Positions 1 to 10,510 are shown, numbered from the stretch's first letter. The stretch: DNA of 64,000 nt from Tupaia tana (GCA_026018925.1 JAKSZU010000320.1:1-64000), one strand, 5' to 3'. Program-made: numbers and translations. The notes: generated from the letters alone by a model not told the origin.

Positions 1-770
1 TTCCTACTGGATCAACCGGTATCCTTTGTAAAAAATCAGTTAGCTGTATGTTTTGGGGTTTATTTTTGTGGTATCTAGTCTGTTCTTTTGGCCCACATGT
101 CTGTTTTTGTTCCAATGCTGTGCTGTTTTAATTTTCACAGCTTTGTAATATATTTCGGGGTCAGGTAGTGAGATGCTGTCTTCCTCACTCTTTTTGTACA
201 GGTTTTCTTTGGCAATATGAGGTCTTTTATGATTCCAGACAGTGTACAATTGGCTTTTCTAGATCTGTGAACAATATATATGGTAATTTGATAGGATTAG
301 GTTAAATAAGTATATTAATTTGGGTAGAATTGTCATTTTGATTTTGTTAATTCTTTCAATATGGGAGTATAGAATGTCCTTCCACATTTTTTGTGTCATT
401 TTAAATTTATTTTTAAAGATTTTCAGTTTTTCTTGAGTTCCTTGACTTCCTTGGTTAGGTTTATTCTTAGGTATCTTTTTGTGACTACATAAATGAGATT
501 ACTTTCTTCAGTTCTACCTCTATATGCTTCTTTTTCATAAATAGAAATGCTGTAGTATTTTGTAAGTTGATTTTGTATTTTGCCACCTTACTGTATTTAT
601 TTATTATTTTGAGAATTTTTTTTCATGAATACCTTTGGGTCTTCTATCTATATAATCATGTTGTCTGCAAATAGAGCTAAATTCAATTCTTCTTTCCCTA
701 TTTTGAATGTCATTTTTTATGTATTTTTATATCTGAGTTCCTACTGCAAAATATAGTAATCACTATTAAA
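1..770 (-). mobile_element. L1 fragment, ORF2 C-terminal half, antisense
   Basis: Read on the minus strand, positions 249-40 encode a 69-residue stretch of L1 ORF2 (the 'WNHKRPHIAK ... DPEIYYKAV' block after the reverse transcriptase domain), like the same block in the better preserved L1 near 56.2 kb. Positions 250-770 continue the antisense ORF2 text toward the RT domain, with many stops and indels. The element enters from the left edge, so its 3' end is outside. It is a dead, moderately old copy and was later hit by a SINE at 784. Confidence 0.85.
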
Positions 771-783
771 ATCATGAATTCAT

Positions 784-1044
784 CGGGAACCAGCAGTTAG
801 AGTAATGGCTATGTCACTGGACTCCCACGTAGTCGACCGCGGTTCATGTCCCGGACCCGGTGGCTTAAAACTCACGCCGGGTGCATGTGCGTGTGTGCCC
901 AAGATCCCGAGAGGAGAATGGAGGAGAAGGGATTGCGGCGTGACCATCCCCCCTGGGGGGTGATTTCTCGCTTTCTGTCTCTATGTCTCTCTCTGTCTGT
1001 CTGGCGAGCGCACGTGCCCTATAGCAAAAATCTCTCAAAAAAAC
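784..1044 (+). mobile_element. tRNA-derived SINE, young full-length copy
   Basis: This is a good reference copy of the dominant SINE here. The first ~75 nt are tRNA-like, with an A-box (TAGAGTAATGG; TAGCGTAATGG in siblings) and a B-box-like GGTTCATGTCC. A tRNA-unrelated body follows, carrying a CCCCCC/GGGGGG hairpin, a TCTCTGTCTGTC pyrimidine block, the end motif CCTATAGCAAAAA and an A-rich tail. A perfect 13 bp target duplication ATCATGAATTCAT flanks it (771-783 and 1045-1057). I cannot name the parent tRNA with confidence. Confidence 0.93.
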
Positions 1045-1057
1045 ATCATGAATTCAT

Positions 1058-1545
1058 TTCAAGGATCCTATATTTCTGCTTTTTATTATAAGCACTGATC
1101 TATAGGCATCCCATTTCCAAAATATTCTTAGGGTATTTTAAAAATAATTGATACATTATACATATTTATAGGGTTTGATGTGATATTTCACTACGTGAAT
1201 GCAATGTGTAATGATCTATAGAGAATAACTGATATATACACCTCCTCCAATATTTATTGTTTGTATTGGAAACATTAAAAATTTCCTCTTTTTGCTTTTT
1301 TCAGATATATAATAAGTTATTATTAAATATTTTTACCCTAGTATGCTATAGGAAACAAGGACATGTTCCTTCTATTGGTACCTTTAAGTAATCCTGTCCT
1401 CCATTCCCTCCCCTAGTATTTCCAACCTTTGCTAATTATCACCTGATTCTTTATTTCTGTGTGATACTGGTTAGCTTGCACATATGGGTAACTCCTGTAC
1501 TATTTGTCTTTCTGTGCCCACTTCACCATAGTATGGGAAAATCTC
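1058..1545 (-). mobile_element. Old L1 3'UTR-like sequence
   Basis: The text around 1195-1330 (AATGCAATGTGTAATGATCT, then a TTTATTGTTTGTATTGGAA-like run) and 1380-1540 resembles the antisense 3' region of old mammalian L1 (L1M type), including the CTTTCTGTGCCCACTTCACC block that normally lies near the antisense end of ORF2. Divergence is high and orientation is my inference from that layout. Confidence 0.55.
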
Positions 1546-1549
1546 AAAT

Positions 1550-1715
1550 TTACATACAACCACAAAAAGATCATGAATGGCTAAAGCAAACCAAGACAAA
1601 CAAATATAAACAAGCAAACAAACAACAACAAGCTGTAGGAATCAAACTACAAGCACTTAATCACACTACAATGGTATGGAGAAAAGAAAGCTTGGAATTG
1701 TCAAAAAAATAAATA
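1550..1715 (+). mobile_element. Short old L1 ORF2 relic
   Basis: Positions 1555-1690 read like a decayed sense copy of the L1 ORF2 stretch 'GAATAGCTAAAGCAA...' that precedes the IYYKA motif. Few codons survive. It is adjacent to, but in the opposite sense from, the preceding relic. Confidence 0.4.
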
Positions 1716-2854
1716 AAACATTATTGATTTTTCTTCTTACTATGCTTTGTTTTCCCAATTTAAACAGTTTACTTTTTTTGAGTTGCTGATAGGTTCAGCA
1801 ATTTGTTAAAATATTTTTCTTGTTTGTTTCTTTAAAAGGAAACATAAACTTTTCTTCCTTTCTGACCCCTCTTGAACTGGAAATATTTGGGAGTATTCTT
1901 ATTTTGTGGTAGAAGGGTTATTTGCATAAGTTCAATAATGCTTGTTGCATTGAATCAGAAATGGGAAATACTCATTATTGGAAAGGGATTTGACTGGAAT
2001 GTCATATCTGAGAATCAATCAGAAAACTATGGAACTAAGGTGGATTTCAAGTAAGCCAACAGAGGCTCTTAGAAAGATGGCCTTGCACCATAAATAGTCC
2101 TGCTTGGCAGAGAGGATTAGAGAAGATATATAAAAGAAGTTATAGCATAAAATAACCTGGACTTTTCCAGCTCAGCATTGTAATCAGTAGAGATTGCAAA
2201 AGAGCTACCACACCAGAGGATTATCTTGAGAAAGACGTTGAGGAAAGAAAAAGAGACTGATCTTTGCTAGCAGATGGTACATCACAAAATAATTGGTAGG
2301 CAGGGCTGAATTGAGAAGGTTTATATGTGACTTGTGTGCTGGGCATTTGCTTTTCAACAATTTGAGAAGTTACATGTAAATATTTTCTCAAAAATATTTA
2401 AAACCATACTGTTTCTGCTGTTATAGAGTCATAAACAAACTTATAAAAATTATAAGAAATATTTTGAACATTATCTTTAAAAGTCATTATTTTGAAATTT
2501 AAAAGTTGTTTAGTAACTGTCAAGAACTATGAAGTATGAGCAAAAAAATTCTTTTGATATGTAAAATAAATGTTTGTGGAAAATGTAAAAATAAATAAAT
2601 TAATTAATTTAAAAGATATTGAAATAAAAATATATTAAAAATATAAAAAAATACACAGAAAAAAAGAACAATCATTGTTCAGTTAAGTATGCCGATTGAC
2701 TATACTAAGGGTATTTGGTGTTCTTATAATAGGTCTGATTATAAGAAAAAAGTGTCTGATTACCAATTTTAAGTTCTATGTGAAACTGAAATAAACTGAA
2801 TCTGGTCTGTCAAAAAAATAACATAAAATAAAGAACAGAACAGAACAAAACAAG
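1716..2854. other. AT-rich sequence without recognised features
   Basis: No gene, SINE or clear L1 block is visible. There is a TTTAATTAATTTATTTAT-type A/T-rich stretch at 2585-2660. The 60-codon ORF at 1872-2054 has no recognisable motif. Confidence 0.5.
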
Positions 2855-3735
2855 ACAACAGACATGTAGACCAACTTAAAAGAATGGGGAGAAGAAGAAA
2901 AAAATTTCACTTATTTATTATCACCTGATTTTCAACAAAAGTGCATAGAACATTGATGGGTAAAGCAATATTTTTAATAAATGATGCTGAGGAAACTAAA
3001 TATCCACATTAAAAATTTTAATGTAAGACAAAACCTAGAAGAAAACATAGGGAAAATGCTTCAGGATATTGATCTTGGCAAATATTTATTGAATAACTGC
3101 TCCAACTCAAAAGCAAGAAAACAAATATAGACAAATGGGATTATATCAAGCTAAAATAATTCTGCATAGTTTATAAAACAATCCATAGGGAAAAGAGATA
3201 ACCTGAAAAACAGGTCAAAATGTTTTCATTCTATTCATCAGCTGAGGGATTAATGTTTAGGGTGATAAAAAACTCAATGAATTCGGGAACCAGCAGTTAG
3301 TGTAATGGCTATGTCGCTGGACTCCCACATAGTCGACTGCGGTTCGCGTCCCGGACCTGGTGGCTTAAACTCACGCCGGGTGCGTGTGCGTGCGTGCCCA
3401 AGATCCCGAGAGGAGAATGGAGGAGAAGGGATTGCGGCCTGACCATCCCCTCTAGGGGGGTGATTTCTCACTTTCTGTCTCTATGTCTCTGTCTGGTGAG
3501 CGCATGCGCCCTATAGCAAAAAACCTCTCAGGAAAAAAAAAAAAAACTCAATGAATTCAACCACAAAAACACCTCACCTGATTTACAAAATGAACCAAAG
3601 TTATAAACAGCTACTTCTCAAATGAAGACATACAAATGGCCAAATATGTTTTTAAAAATCACTAATTACTAGAAAAATAGAAATCACAGCCACAATGAGG
3701 TTTCTGTTTACCTCAGTTAGATTAGCTAGTTTCTA
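2855..3735 (+). mobile_element. Old L1 ORF2 3' portion, split by a SINE
   Basis: The sense strand shows degenerate L1 ORF2 C-terminal text: 'acatgtagaccaa' at ~2862, 'gaaaacataggg' at ~3040, 'agaaatcac..ccacaatgag' near 3680. It lacks long open frames. A young SINE (3285-3541) interrupts it; the L1 text resumes directly after the SINE duplication. Confidence 0.7.
3285..3541 (+). mobile_element. tRNA-derived SINE, young
   Basis: Full-length copy with many CpGs and the B-box-like GGTTCGCGTCC. The duplication AAAAACTCAATGAATTC is perfect at 3268-3284 and 3542-3558, inside old L1. Confidence 0.93.
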
Positions 3736-4037
3736 AAAGGCCAAGCAAAATGTAAGGCCAAAGATGCAGCAATAAAATGTGACACATTGTGAGAATGACA
3801 TACAAGGGAAAGTTTTGAGTTCACATTTGGAAACCTCTGTGAGTATTCCAGTCATGCATGTACCCATAATCTTGGGCTGGCTGAGGTGGGGGAGGGAGAG
3901 TGGTACTGAGAACTTGTTGGGAATCTTTTTCTCTGTCTTTGTTTCTCCTCCTCTCTCTTTCTCATATGTGTGTGTGTGTGTACACATACGTGAAAGAATT
4001 AATATACTTAAAAAGAAATTTTAAAAGTAACAAATGT

Positions 4038-4285
4038 GAGCTGGCCCCATAGCCTAAAGGTTATAGGAATTACATTCTACATGGCTGATTGTGGTTCAAA
4101 TTCCAGCTCCAGAGACACAAAACTTGCCAGATATGTGTGTATGCATGTCCAAAATCTCCACAGGAAGAAGAAATGGAGAAGAGATTGTGGTGTGACCACA
4201 TCCCAAAGGGGAGTGGTGTTTTCTCCCTCTCTATTTCTCTGTCTCTTTGAGCACATACATCCTCTTGTATTTAAACATTTATACA
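4038..4285 (+). mobile_element. Old diverged SINE of the same general family
   Basis: Starts GAGCTGGCCCCATAGCCTAA and keeps the layout (tRNA-like head, TTCAAATTCC B-box, '...CCAAAATCTCCACAGGAAG', pyrimidine block) but most CpGs are lost. The ORFs on both strands here are accidental. Confidence 0.75.
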
Positions 4286-5217
4286 TAAGATAATAATTAC
4301 TAATGTGACTGAATGCATGCAGAAATAAAACTCTTGGACACTGTTTATAAAAATGTAAAGTAGTAAAGCCATTTTTTTAAGAATTTAAAAAAGCTATTCA
4401 ATCCTTATCATGAACATATGAAGTATGCATAATATTTTTTCCACTTCACATATGAGTACACTGAATTTAGGTAACTTGCCAAAGTCACAGAGCTTGTAGG
4501 CCAAAGATCTAGTGTAGAACCCAGGAAGACTTGTAAGGACTTCCATCCACTAACCAAAATGGTTTGTGATTTTTTTCATATAAAGGCCAAAGTATTTGCC
4601 CTCTGTATACATAGGAGAAGTGAATTAAGTATATTTAACAACTTTTAAAAATGCCCTTTTTTTTTCCTACCTCTAGGAATAATAGTGCATTCTGGAGGTT
4701 GGTTCTCAAATTGTCATTGTTTTTCTTCTGTCCTTTTGTTGCTTATACTGATTGATATTATACTGTAATAAAAAATGGCATTTATAATGTATATACTATT
4801 TATTACTATAATGAAACAGCAAGTAAACTCTTGGGAGTATTCAATCTGAGATACTAAGCTGTTTTATCAGATTCAAAGCAAGAAAGGAATGACTTCACGT
4901 ATATCAACTTGTTTCCATGGCTCAATGTGGAAAGAAAATTTTCTTATATTAGTAATCAACTTGGGAAAGTGGATAGGGGACATATTACAAACCAAGCATT
5001 AGCTATGAGCGCGTGTGCACTTGAGTGGTTTTTATATGTGTATCCCTCTTGTAGCTGATATCCTTTGAGAGAGTCATATTTGACTAAAATAACTGTATTT
5101 CATAAACCTTTCATATAATTAGGATTTTAATTAAACATTGCTAAGAGTCATTAAGGAATAGATTTCCTTCAAGTTCTCCTACCATAAATTAAACAGCATA
5201 CAGAATTAGTTAAAAAC
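4286..5217. other. No recognised feature
   Basis: AT-rich, single-copy-looking sequence with no convincing ORF, RNA gene or repeat that I can name. The stretch at 4400-4560 (TTGCCAAAGTCACAGAGCTT) has the look of a decayed ancient MIR/L2-type repeat but I cannot confirm it. Confidence 0.4.
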
Positions 5218-5229
5218 ACAAGAGGCTTG

Positions 5230-5499
5230 GGACCAGCAATTAGTGTAATGGCTATGTCACTGGACTCCCATGTAGTCGACCACAGTTAGAGTCCCGGACC
5301 CAGTGACTTAAACTCACGCCAGGCACGTGTGCATGCGTGCCCAAGATCCTGAGAGGAGAAGGGAGGAGAAGGGATTGCGGTGTGGCCATCCCCCCGGGGG
5401 GTTGATTTCTCGCTTTCTGTCTCTCTGTCTCTCTCTGTCTTTCTGGTGTGCGCATGCACCCTATAGCAAAAACCTCTCAAAAAATGCATATATATATAT
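5230..5499 (+). mobile_element. tRNA-derived SINE
   Basis: Complete copy with a B-box weakened to AGTTAGAGTCC. It ends in a short A-run followed by ATATATATATA. Perfect 12 bp duplication ACAAGAGGCTTG at 5218-5229 and 5500-5511. Confidence 0.92.
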
Positions 5500-5587
5500 A
5501 CAAGAGGCTTGTTGTCACACACTAATCAACATTAACATTCATCAAAGATTCTGAAAGGAAATGATAGTTTCCCTTTTTATTAATACA

Positions 5588-5902
5588 TTAGATAAAATAG
5601 AGTTGCTTCCACATCATGCTTAGAATCATATGGTATTTTGTGTGGCAGTTCTCTTTTCTTCCAATTCCATGAAGGAAAATAAAATTGACAAGTAGGGTCA
5701 AAAAGTGTTCAAAAATAGAACCACAGAAATTAATTTTCTGAAATTGGTGGAAAAGGATAAGGCAGTAAAAATCTTCCTCTGGTATAGAAATTCCTTTGCT
5801 GTCTTCTTGGTGGTCTCCATTGTGCCGGATTAAGAGAGTACAATTAGGGCTTTCACTGTAATTTCTGCTATCTTCAAGTGAATTTGCATAGTAGTTATTC
5901 AT
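5588..5902 (-). other. Unrecognised 104-codon ORF
   Basis: A 104-residue frame on the minus strand in otherwise stop-rich DNA. I do not recognise the protein. It has no signal peptide or repeat; the middle is mildly hydrophobic (residues ~60-80). It could be a piece of a retrocopy or chance. It is bounded downstream by an antisense L1 3' end. Confidence 0.2.
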
Positions 5903-5924
5903 ATTGATTCATGGTTCTCCATTT

Positions 5925-6500
5925 TTTAATTTAATTTTATTTCAAGTTCTTTTGTACATTCAATCAAATTATTTAGCTTGCAAAGTGCATATTCCAGCAT
6001 GTGTACATTTCTCCCTAGTCCAGTTGATAATACTGTAAAGTTACCTTCAACAGATAATACCCCATTTCTTTGTTCCATTAATGCTATGCCTTTCTATTTT
6101 TATCCTTAATGTCCTTCCTTAGACTCTACTCCTTTCCCCACCCTCTTCTCACCCTATATCTGGTATTCACAACCATTTACAGTAAAGCCATTAAAAAAAA
6201 AAAAAAAAAAACAGTTTGAATGGGGATATACAATGCCTCTCTTTCACTGTCTGACTTGCTTTATTTAACAGTAAGTCTTCTATATTTTTGTCCATTTTAT
6301 ATCAACTGCCAGAATCTCATTTTTTTATGACTAAGTAGTATTCTTCATTGTATATGTTCCACACTTTTAAAATTTATTAATTTGTTCATGGACATATGGA
6401 TTAGTTCCATTATAATGTTTATGGTAATAACTTTGACTGGATCAATATGTAGTGTATTCATGATGGAAAAATTCAGTTGGTATGCTGTAATGATACATAG
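5925..6500 (-). mobile_element. Old L1 3' end (3'UTR plus end of ORF2), antisense
   Basis: The order of landmarks matches the antisense L1 at 37.1 kb: CATTCAATCA-type start, '..CAACAGATAATACCCCATTTC', a poor CT-rich stretch, '..AATGGGGATATACAATGCCTC', then 'GACTAAGTAGTATTCTTCATT', the antisense of the ORF2 end. An A-run of about 19 nt at ~6192 was inserted or expanded within it. Confidence 0.75.
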
Positions 6501-6660
6501 TGATTAAATGTATAAAATACAATAAATAAATAAAAAGTAATGGGAATTTTAGGAAAAAGAAGAAAGCAGAGCTAAGGAATCATCTGAACAACAAGAAAAA
6601 AGAGAAAAACACACCCACCCACACACACAGACACACACACACATAAAAAGAGTAAAATCT

Positions 6661-6877
6661 GGGAACCAGCAGTTAGCGTAATGGCTATGTCGCTGGACTC
6701 CCACGTAGTTGACCGCGGTTCGCGTCCCGGACCCGGTGGCTTAAAACTCATGCCGGGCGCATGTGCGTGCGTGCCCAAGATCCCGAGAGGACAATGGAGG
6801 AGAAGGGATTGCAGCGTGACCATCCTCCCTGGGGGGTGATTTCTCGCTTTCTGTCTCTATGTCTCTCTCTGTCTGTC
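6661..6877 (+). mobile_element. tRNA-derived SINE, 3' end missing
   Basis: Young, CpG-rich copy that stops after TCTCTGTCTGTC with no CCTATAGC end and no A-tail; RPAP3-like sequence begins immediately afterwards. I found no flanking duplication. The CA-rich stretch upstream (6608-6642) is a simple repeat. Confidence 0.88.
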
Positions 6878-7872
6878 ACAATGCAGACAATGTCCTTGAT
6901 GAGCTTGACAAAAAAAAAATAGTACACGATTCTATATCTCAAGAATTAGTACACATGATTTTATATCTCAAGAATCAGAGTGAGGAGAAAATAGGATTCA
7001 TGTAGAGTCACAGAAAGTTCTTGCTCTAAAAGAAAGAGACAATAAGTACTTCAAACAAGGCAAGTATCATGAAGCAATTGAGTACAACACTGCAGACATA
7101 GGTGGTACCATATAATTCCATGTTGCCAACAGAGCGACAGCATGTTTTAGATTGGAAGAACTTGCTCTGCTGAGTCTGATTGTAATTTAGCAATTGCTTT
7201 GATAGAAGTTATACAAAGGCTTATGTCTGCTTGGCTTGCTTTGCAAAAATTAGAGGGTACCGAAAGAGATTATGAAAAAGTGTTAATACTAGACAAAATA
7301 ATTCTGAAGCAACAAATAAACTCAGAAACATTAATCAGACTTTAACATCCAAAGAAAATTCATATCCAAAGAAAGCCAAAAGAGTGATTAAGGCAACTGA
7401 AGGAGAGAAAAAACAGGCTGAAAAACAACAGAATAAGCAGCAGGTCATTTCAGAGAAAGATTTGGGTAATGGATTTTTCAGAGGAAATATGAAACAGTAA
7501 TTCAGTGTTATGCTCGGAGTTAGCAGCAGATGGCATAAATGCCCTTTTTTCAGCTTGCAGAATTATGGCCTGAAGATTCAGAAATATGAAGGAGCTGAAA
7601 AAGACTGCGCTCAAGCTATTTTATTAGATGGCTCAGATTGTAAAGCTTTTGCCAAGGGAGGAATTGCAAGAACATTTCCGGAAAAGCTAAATGAGGCCAA
7701 CCAGATTTTAAAACTGTTTTACTTCTGGAACCTGGAAATAAGCACAATAATGGAACTTTCTAAAATTAAAAAAGCAATTAATTGAGAAGGACATTGGGAT
7801 GATGTCTTCTTGATTCCATACAAAGAAAAAATGTGATAAAACTCAATGATAATCTTCCTCATCTTGGATCAA
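6878..7872 (+). pseudogene. RPAP3: Processed pseudogene of RPAP3 (TPR co-chaperone)
   Basis: RPAP3 is a tetratricopeptide-repeat protein that bridges HSP90 and the R2TP complex in assembly of RNA polymerase II. Here decayed codons for its linker ('LDELDK', ~6890) and both TPR blocks run without introns. The first TPR block lies at ~7020-7300 ('KYFKQGKYHEAIEY'). The second, at 7510-7785, has recognisable 'YEGAEKDCAQAILLDGSDCK' and 'LSKIKKAI', followed by 'GHWDDVF'. Multiple stops and frameshifts break it; parts of the second TPR helix pair are missing. It is 5'- and 3'-truncated relative to a ~665-residue protein. Intron absence and L1-rich surroundings point to retrotransposition. I recognise the family from its TPR text; an alignment would settle exact ends. 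Confidence 0.85.
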
Positions 7873-7877
7873 TTGAC

Positions 7878-7995
7878 ACGTGCTCACCAGAGAAAGAGAG
7901 TAAGTGGGTAGGTGGGCTGCCAGGTCCAGGACTCAAACCACAGTTGACCACATGGGATTCAGGCACCTTAATCACCTCAAAGGAAGCTAGCCCAA
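7878..7995 (-). mobile_element. Partial, internally deleted SINE, antisense
   Basis: Starts with the antisense SINE end (CGTGCTCACCAGAGAAAGAG) and jumps to the tRNA-like part (ACCACAGTTGACCACATGGG), so about half of the body is gone. It terminates RPAP3 homology. Confidence 0.65.
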
Positions 7996-8327
7996 ATCCT
8001 AGAATAATTTATGTAATATAATTAGAGAAAATGCAATTATTTAGCTTTTTGGAGTAACTTTTTAAGTGACTCTTATAGCTTAACACTATAAATTTAAATA
8101 TTTTTACATATATTTCTTATGTTAAAGAATTTGATGCCATTTTATATTTGTATTAAATGTTTTTCTTATTTTTTATTACTATTATGTTCTTGTATAGGGT
8201 TTTTAATACAAGAGCCTTATAATTTGTGACAGATTATATCTAAAATCAGCAGTTAAGGCAAGAATGTAGTATAAGCAAAATTATCCTTAAAAATAAACAT
8301 TGCACATTATTTTAGTTTTAAAAAAAT
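7996..8327. other. AT-rich sequence, possibly RPAP3 3'UTR remains
   Basis: No ORF or named repeat. Its position directly after the RPAP3 pseudogene makes a 3'UTR origin possible, but I see nothing that proves it. Confidence 0.25.
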
Positions 8328-8513
8328 TACACCAGGTATTTGTGTGTGCATTTGTGCATAACCAAAATCCTGAGAGGAGAATGGAAGAGAAGGGACTGCA
8401 GCATGTCTTTCCTCCTAGGAATAATTTCTCACTTTCTCTCTCTCTTTTTTTCTGTCTCTCAATTTCTCCACAGTGAGCACACATATCATATGGCAAAAAC
8501 CTAAATAATAATA

Positions 8514-8547
<34 letters not shown>

Positions 8548-8548
8548 T
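8328..8548 (+). mobile_element. 5'-truncated SINE with AAT-repeat tail
   Basis: Begins in the SINE body (ACACCAGGTATTTGTGTGTG) and runs to ATATGGCAAAAACC. The tail has become an (AAT)n microsatellite at 8503-8548. Confidence 0.75.
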
Positions 8549-8641
8549 AGGGTCCAGCAGTTGGTGCAGTGATTAAGGTGCTGCATTCCCACATGACTAA
8601 TTCTGGTTTGATTCCTAGACCCAGTGGCTTAAAAAATCATG

Positions 8642-8911
8642 GGGGAACCAGCAGTTAGCGTAATGGCTATGTCGCTGGACTCCCACGTAGTCGACCGCGG
8701 TTCGCGTCTTGGACCCGGTGGCTTACAACTCATGCCGGGCGCGTGTGCGTGCGTGCCCAAGATCCCGAGAGGAGAATGGAGGAGAAGGGATTGTGGCGTG
8801 ACCATCCCCCCTGGGGGGTGATTTCTCGCTTTCTGTCTCTAATGTCTCTCTCTGTCTGTCTGGCGAGCGCACGTGACCTATAGCGAAAATCTCTCCAAAA
8901 AAAAAAAAAAA
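8642..8911 (+). mobile_element. tRNA-derived SINE, young, nested
   Basis: CpG-rich full-length copy with tail A14. AAAAAATCATGGG precedes it and AAATCATGGGAAATCAC follows, giving a ~10 bp duplication ATCATGGG(G). Confidence 0.9.
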
Positions 8912-8998
8912 TCATGGGAAATCACATTTTATATGCTGTGATGATCTTCAGTTAATGAATAGAAATAAATTTATTTATTAAAAATTAAAAATAAATTA
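8912..8998 (+). mobile_element. Very short L1/HAL1-type 3' end
   Basis: GGAAATCACATTTTATATGC TGTGATGATCTTCAGT and the following TAAATTTATTTATT tail match the terminal ~70 bp of the HAL1-like copy at 34.2 kb. It is a severely 5'-truncated insertion into the old SINE. Confidence 0.65.
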
Positions 8999-9229
8999 TG
9001 CCAGGCCCATGTGTGTTCTTGCCCACAGTACTGAAGGGAGAATGGAGAAGGAATTGTGGCATTGCCACCCCCTTGGGAGGTGATTTCTCACTTTTCCTCT
9101 CTCTGTCTCTTTTGTTCTCTCTGGTGAGCACACATGACCTATAGCAAAAATATTAAAAGAAAAGACAGTCTTTCAAACTCTATGTCTTTCACAAGTGGTA
9201 GTTATAATCTGGCTCAGTTTATTGGACAC

Positions 9230-9395
9230 CATGTCTTCATGTCTTCCACATTCATTTTGTGATTTAAAGGAAAATTATCATTCTATTATATACATAAACA
9301 TTTGGTTTTATCCATTAAATTGTTTATACAGGCATAACTTATTTCTATGATATATCTTGGCTATTGTAAATAATGCCTCAATAAGAATAGATGTA
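9230..9395 (-). mobile_element. Old L1 ORF2 end, antisense
   Basis: 'TTTTATCCATTAAATTGTTTA...TATCTTGGCTATTGTAAATAA TGCCTCAATAA' (split here by position) is the antisense of the L1 ORF2 stretch that encodes 'ALFTIAK.W..H'. Short and degenerate; a SINE sits at its right end. Confidence 0.65.
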
Positions 9396-9396
9396 C

Positions 9397-9672
9397 AGGG
9401 AATAGCAGTTGGCTTAATGGCTATGTTGCTGGACTCCCATGCAGTCAACTGTAGTTCAAGTCCTGGATCCGGTGGCTTAAACTCATGCTGGGCACATGTG
9501 CATCTGTGCCCAAGATTCTGAGAGGAGAATGGAGGAGAAGGGATTGTGGCATGGTCATCCACCCTGGGGGGGGGGGGGGGTGATTTCTTGCCTTCTGTCT
9601 CTCTGTCTCTCTCTGTCTTTCTGGTGAGCACACAAGCCCTATAGCAAAAATCTGTCAAAAAATAAAAAATAA
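9397..9672 (+). mobile_element. tRNA-derived SINE with expanded G-run
   Basis: Full-length copy whose CCCTGGGG hairpin has an expanded run of about 14 G at ~9566. Near-duplication AAGAATAGATGTA upstream (9383-9395) and AAGAATAGGTGTA downstream (9673-9685). Confidence 0.9.
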
Positions 9673-9689
9673 AAGAATAGGTGTATAGA

Positions 9690-9825
9690 CTCCACTGTGG
9701 TGTTTCAGGTGGTGCCATGCTGGAAGTCACATGATGACTATGGTTCCAATCTCCAGCTTGACTGGTATGAAACTTGCTGGGTATGCACACAACTGCAAGG
9801 TCTAATGGGCTCGAGGACTAAAGTA
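9690..9825 (+). mobile_element. Degenerate SINE-like sequence
   Basis: GTGGTGCCATGCTGGAAGTC ACATGATGACTATGGTTCCAATC resembles the tRNA-like head of the old SINE subfamily, followed by a weak 'AACTTGCTGGGTATGCACAC' body. Confidence 0.4.
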
Positions 9826-10354
9826 AGTCAGATATTGTGGATGGTGTCCCTGTCTTTTTAAGTCTTTCTTATATGCATATGCTAGTTCTTATTATATATC
9901 TTCTATCCATATATATAAATATATGCACAAACACAGGGGAGGGTAGATATCTCTTTGTCATATTATCTTTTTTATTTTTGCTATATACAAAAATCAAAAT
10001 ATCACTTGCACACAAAGGTCTATACAAGAATGATTTGTCAAAAAAATTAAATTCAGATGTAATCTACTAATAATGTAAGTATCATATCTTTCTTGAGACG
10101 ATTGTATGGGGGAAAATGTAACTACCAAACACTAAATCTTTCAGTTAGATGATTCCTGAAGAATTTATTAATGAAGTCACAATGACATGAAAAGATCTTC
10201 TTTCCCATTACCTGAAACCAAATTTGTCAGCATAAAACTACACTTTATGTATTTTTTTTTCCTTTGAAAGTATTTGTAAAACTGATTTGGCCATAACAAA
10301 TTATCAGAATAAGAACAGTGACTGATTTCTTTTTAATTTTACAAGCCTTGTCTT
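9826..10354. other. No recognised feature
   Basis: AT-rich with the short TATA-rich stretch near 9910. The 77-codon ORF at 9837-10070 is hydrophobic and repeat-like and I do not consider it a gene. Confidence 0.4.
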
Positions 10355-10510
10355 TTGCTTTTTAATTTTATTTATGTATTTAAATTTTTTTACATTCAAT
10401 CACTGTCTATCATTACAGTATACCAAATGAATTTTCCCAGTGTGAATATTAATTCAGTCAAAGAACTTACCATAACATGTCATCAACAGATATTTTGCCA
10501 GTTTTGTGTA
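10355..10510 (-). mobile_element. L1 3' terminus, antisense
   Basis: Matches the start of the antisense L1 at 37.12 kb: CATTCAATCACTGTCTATCA, 'AAATGAATTTTCCCAGTGTGAA', 'TGTCATCAACAGATATT'. Only ~150 bp remain. Confidence 0.7.

Larger units (their letters stand above)
8550..9155 (+). mobile_element. Old SINE split by nested insertions
   Basis: The 5' half lies at 8550-8640 (GGGTCCAGCAGTTGGTGCAG ... CCCAGTGGCTTAAAAAATCATG) and the 3' half resumes at ~9000 (CCAGGCCCATGTGTGTTCTT ... CCTATAGCAAAAATATT). Between them lie a young SINE and an ~85 bp L1-type 3' end. Confidence 0.75.

Noticed and set aside
784-860. tRNA gene
   Set aside because: The tRNA-like head has A- and B-boxes but no proper cloverleaf, and it always continues into the SINE body.
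846-1091. ORFs of 60-160 codons recurring with the same peptides (e.g. at 846, 5252, 9308, 29593, 36008)
   Set aside because: They are the SINE read in different frames; the same text appears at each copy and has no coding constraint.
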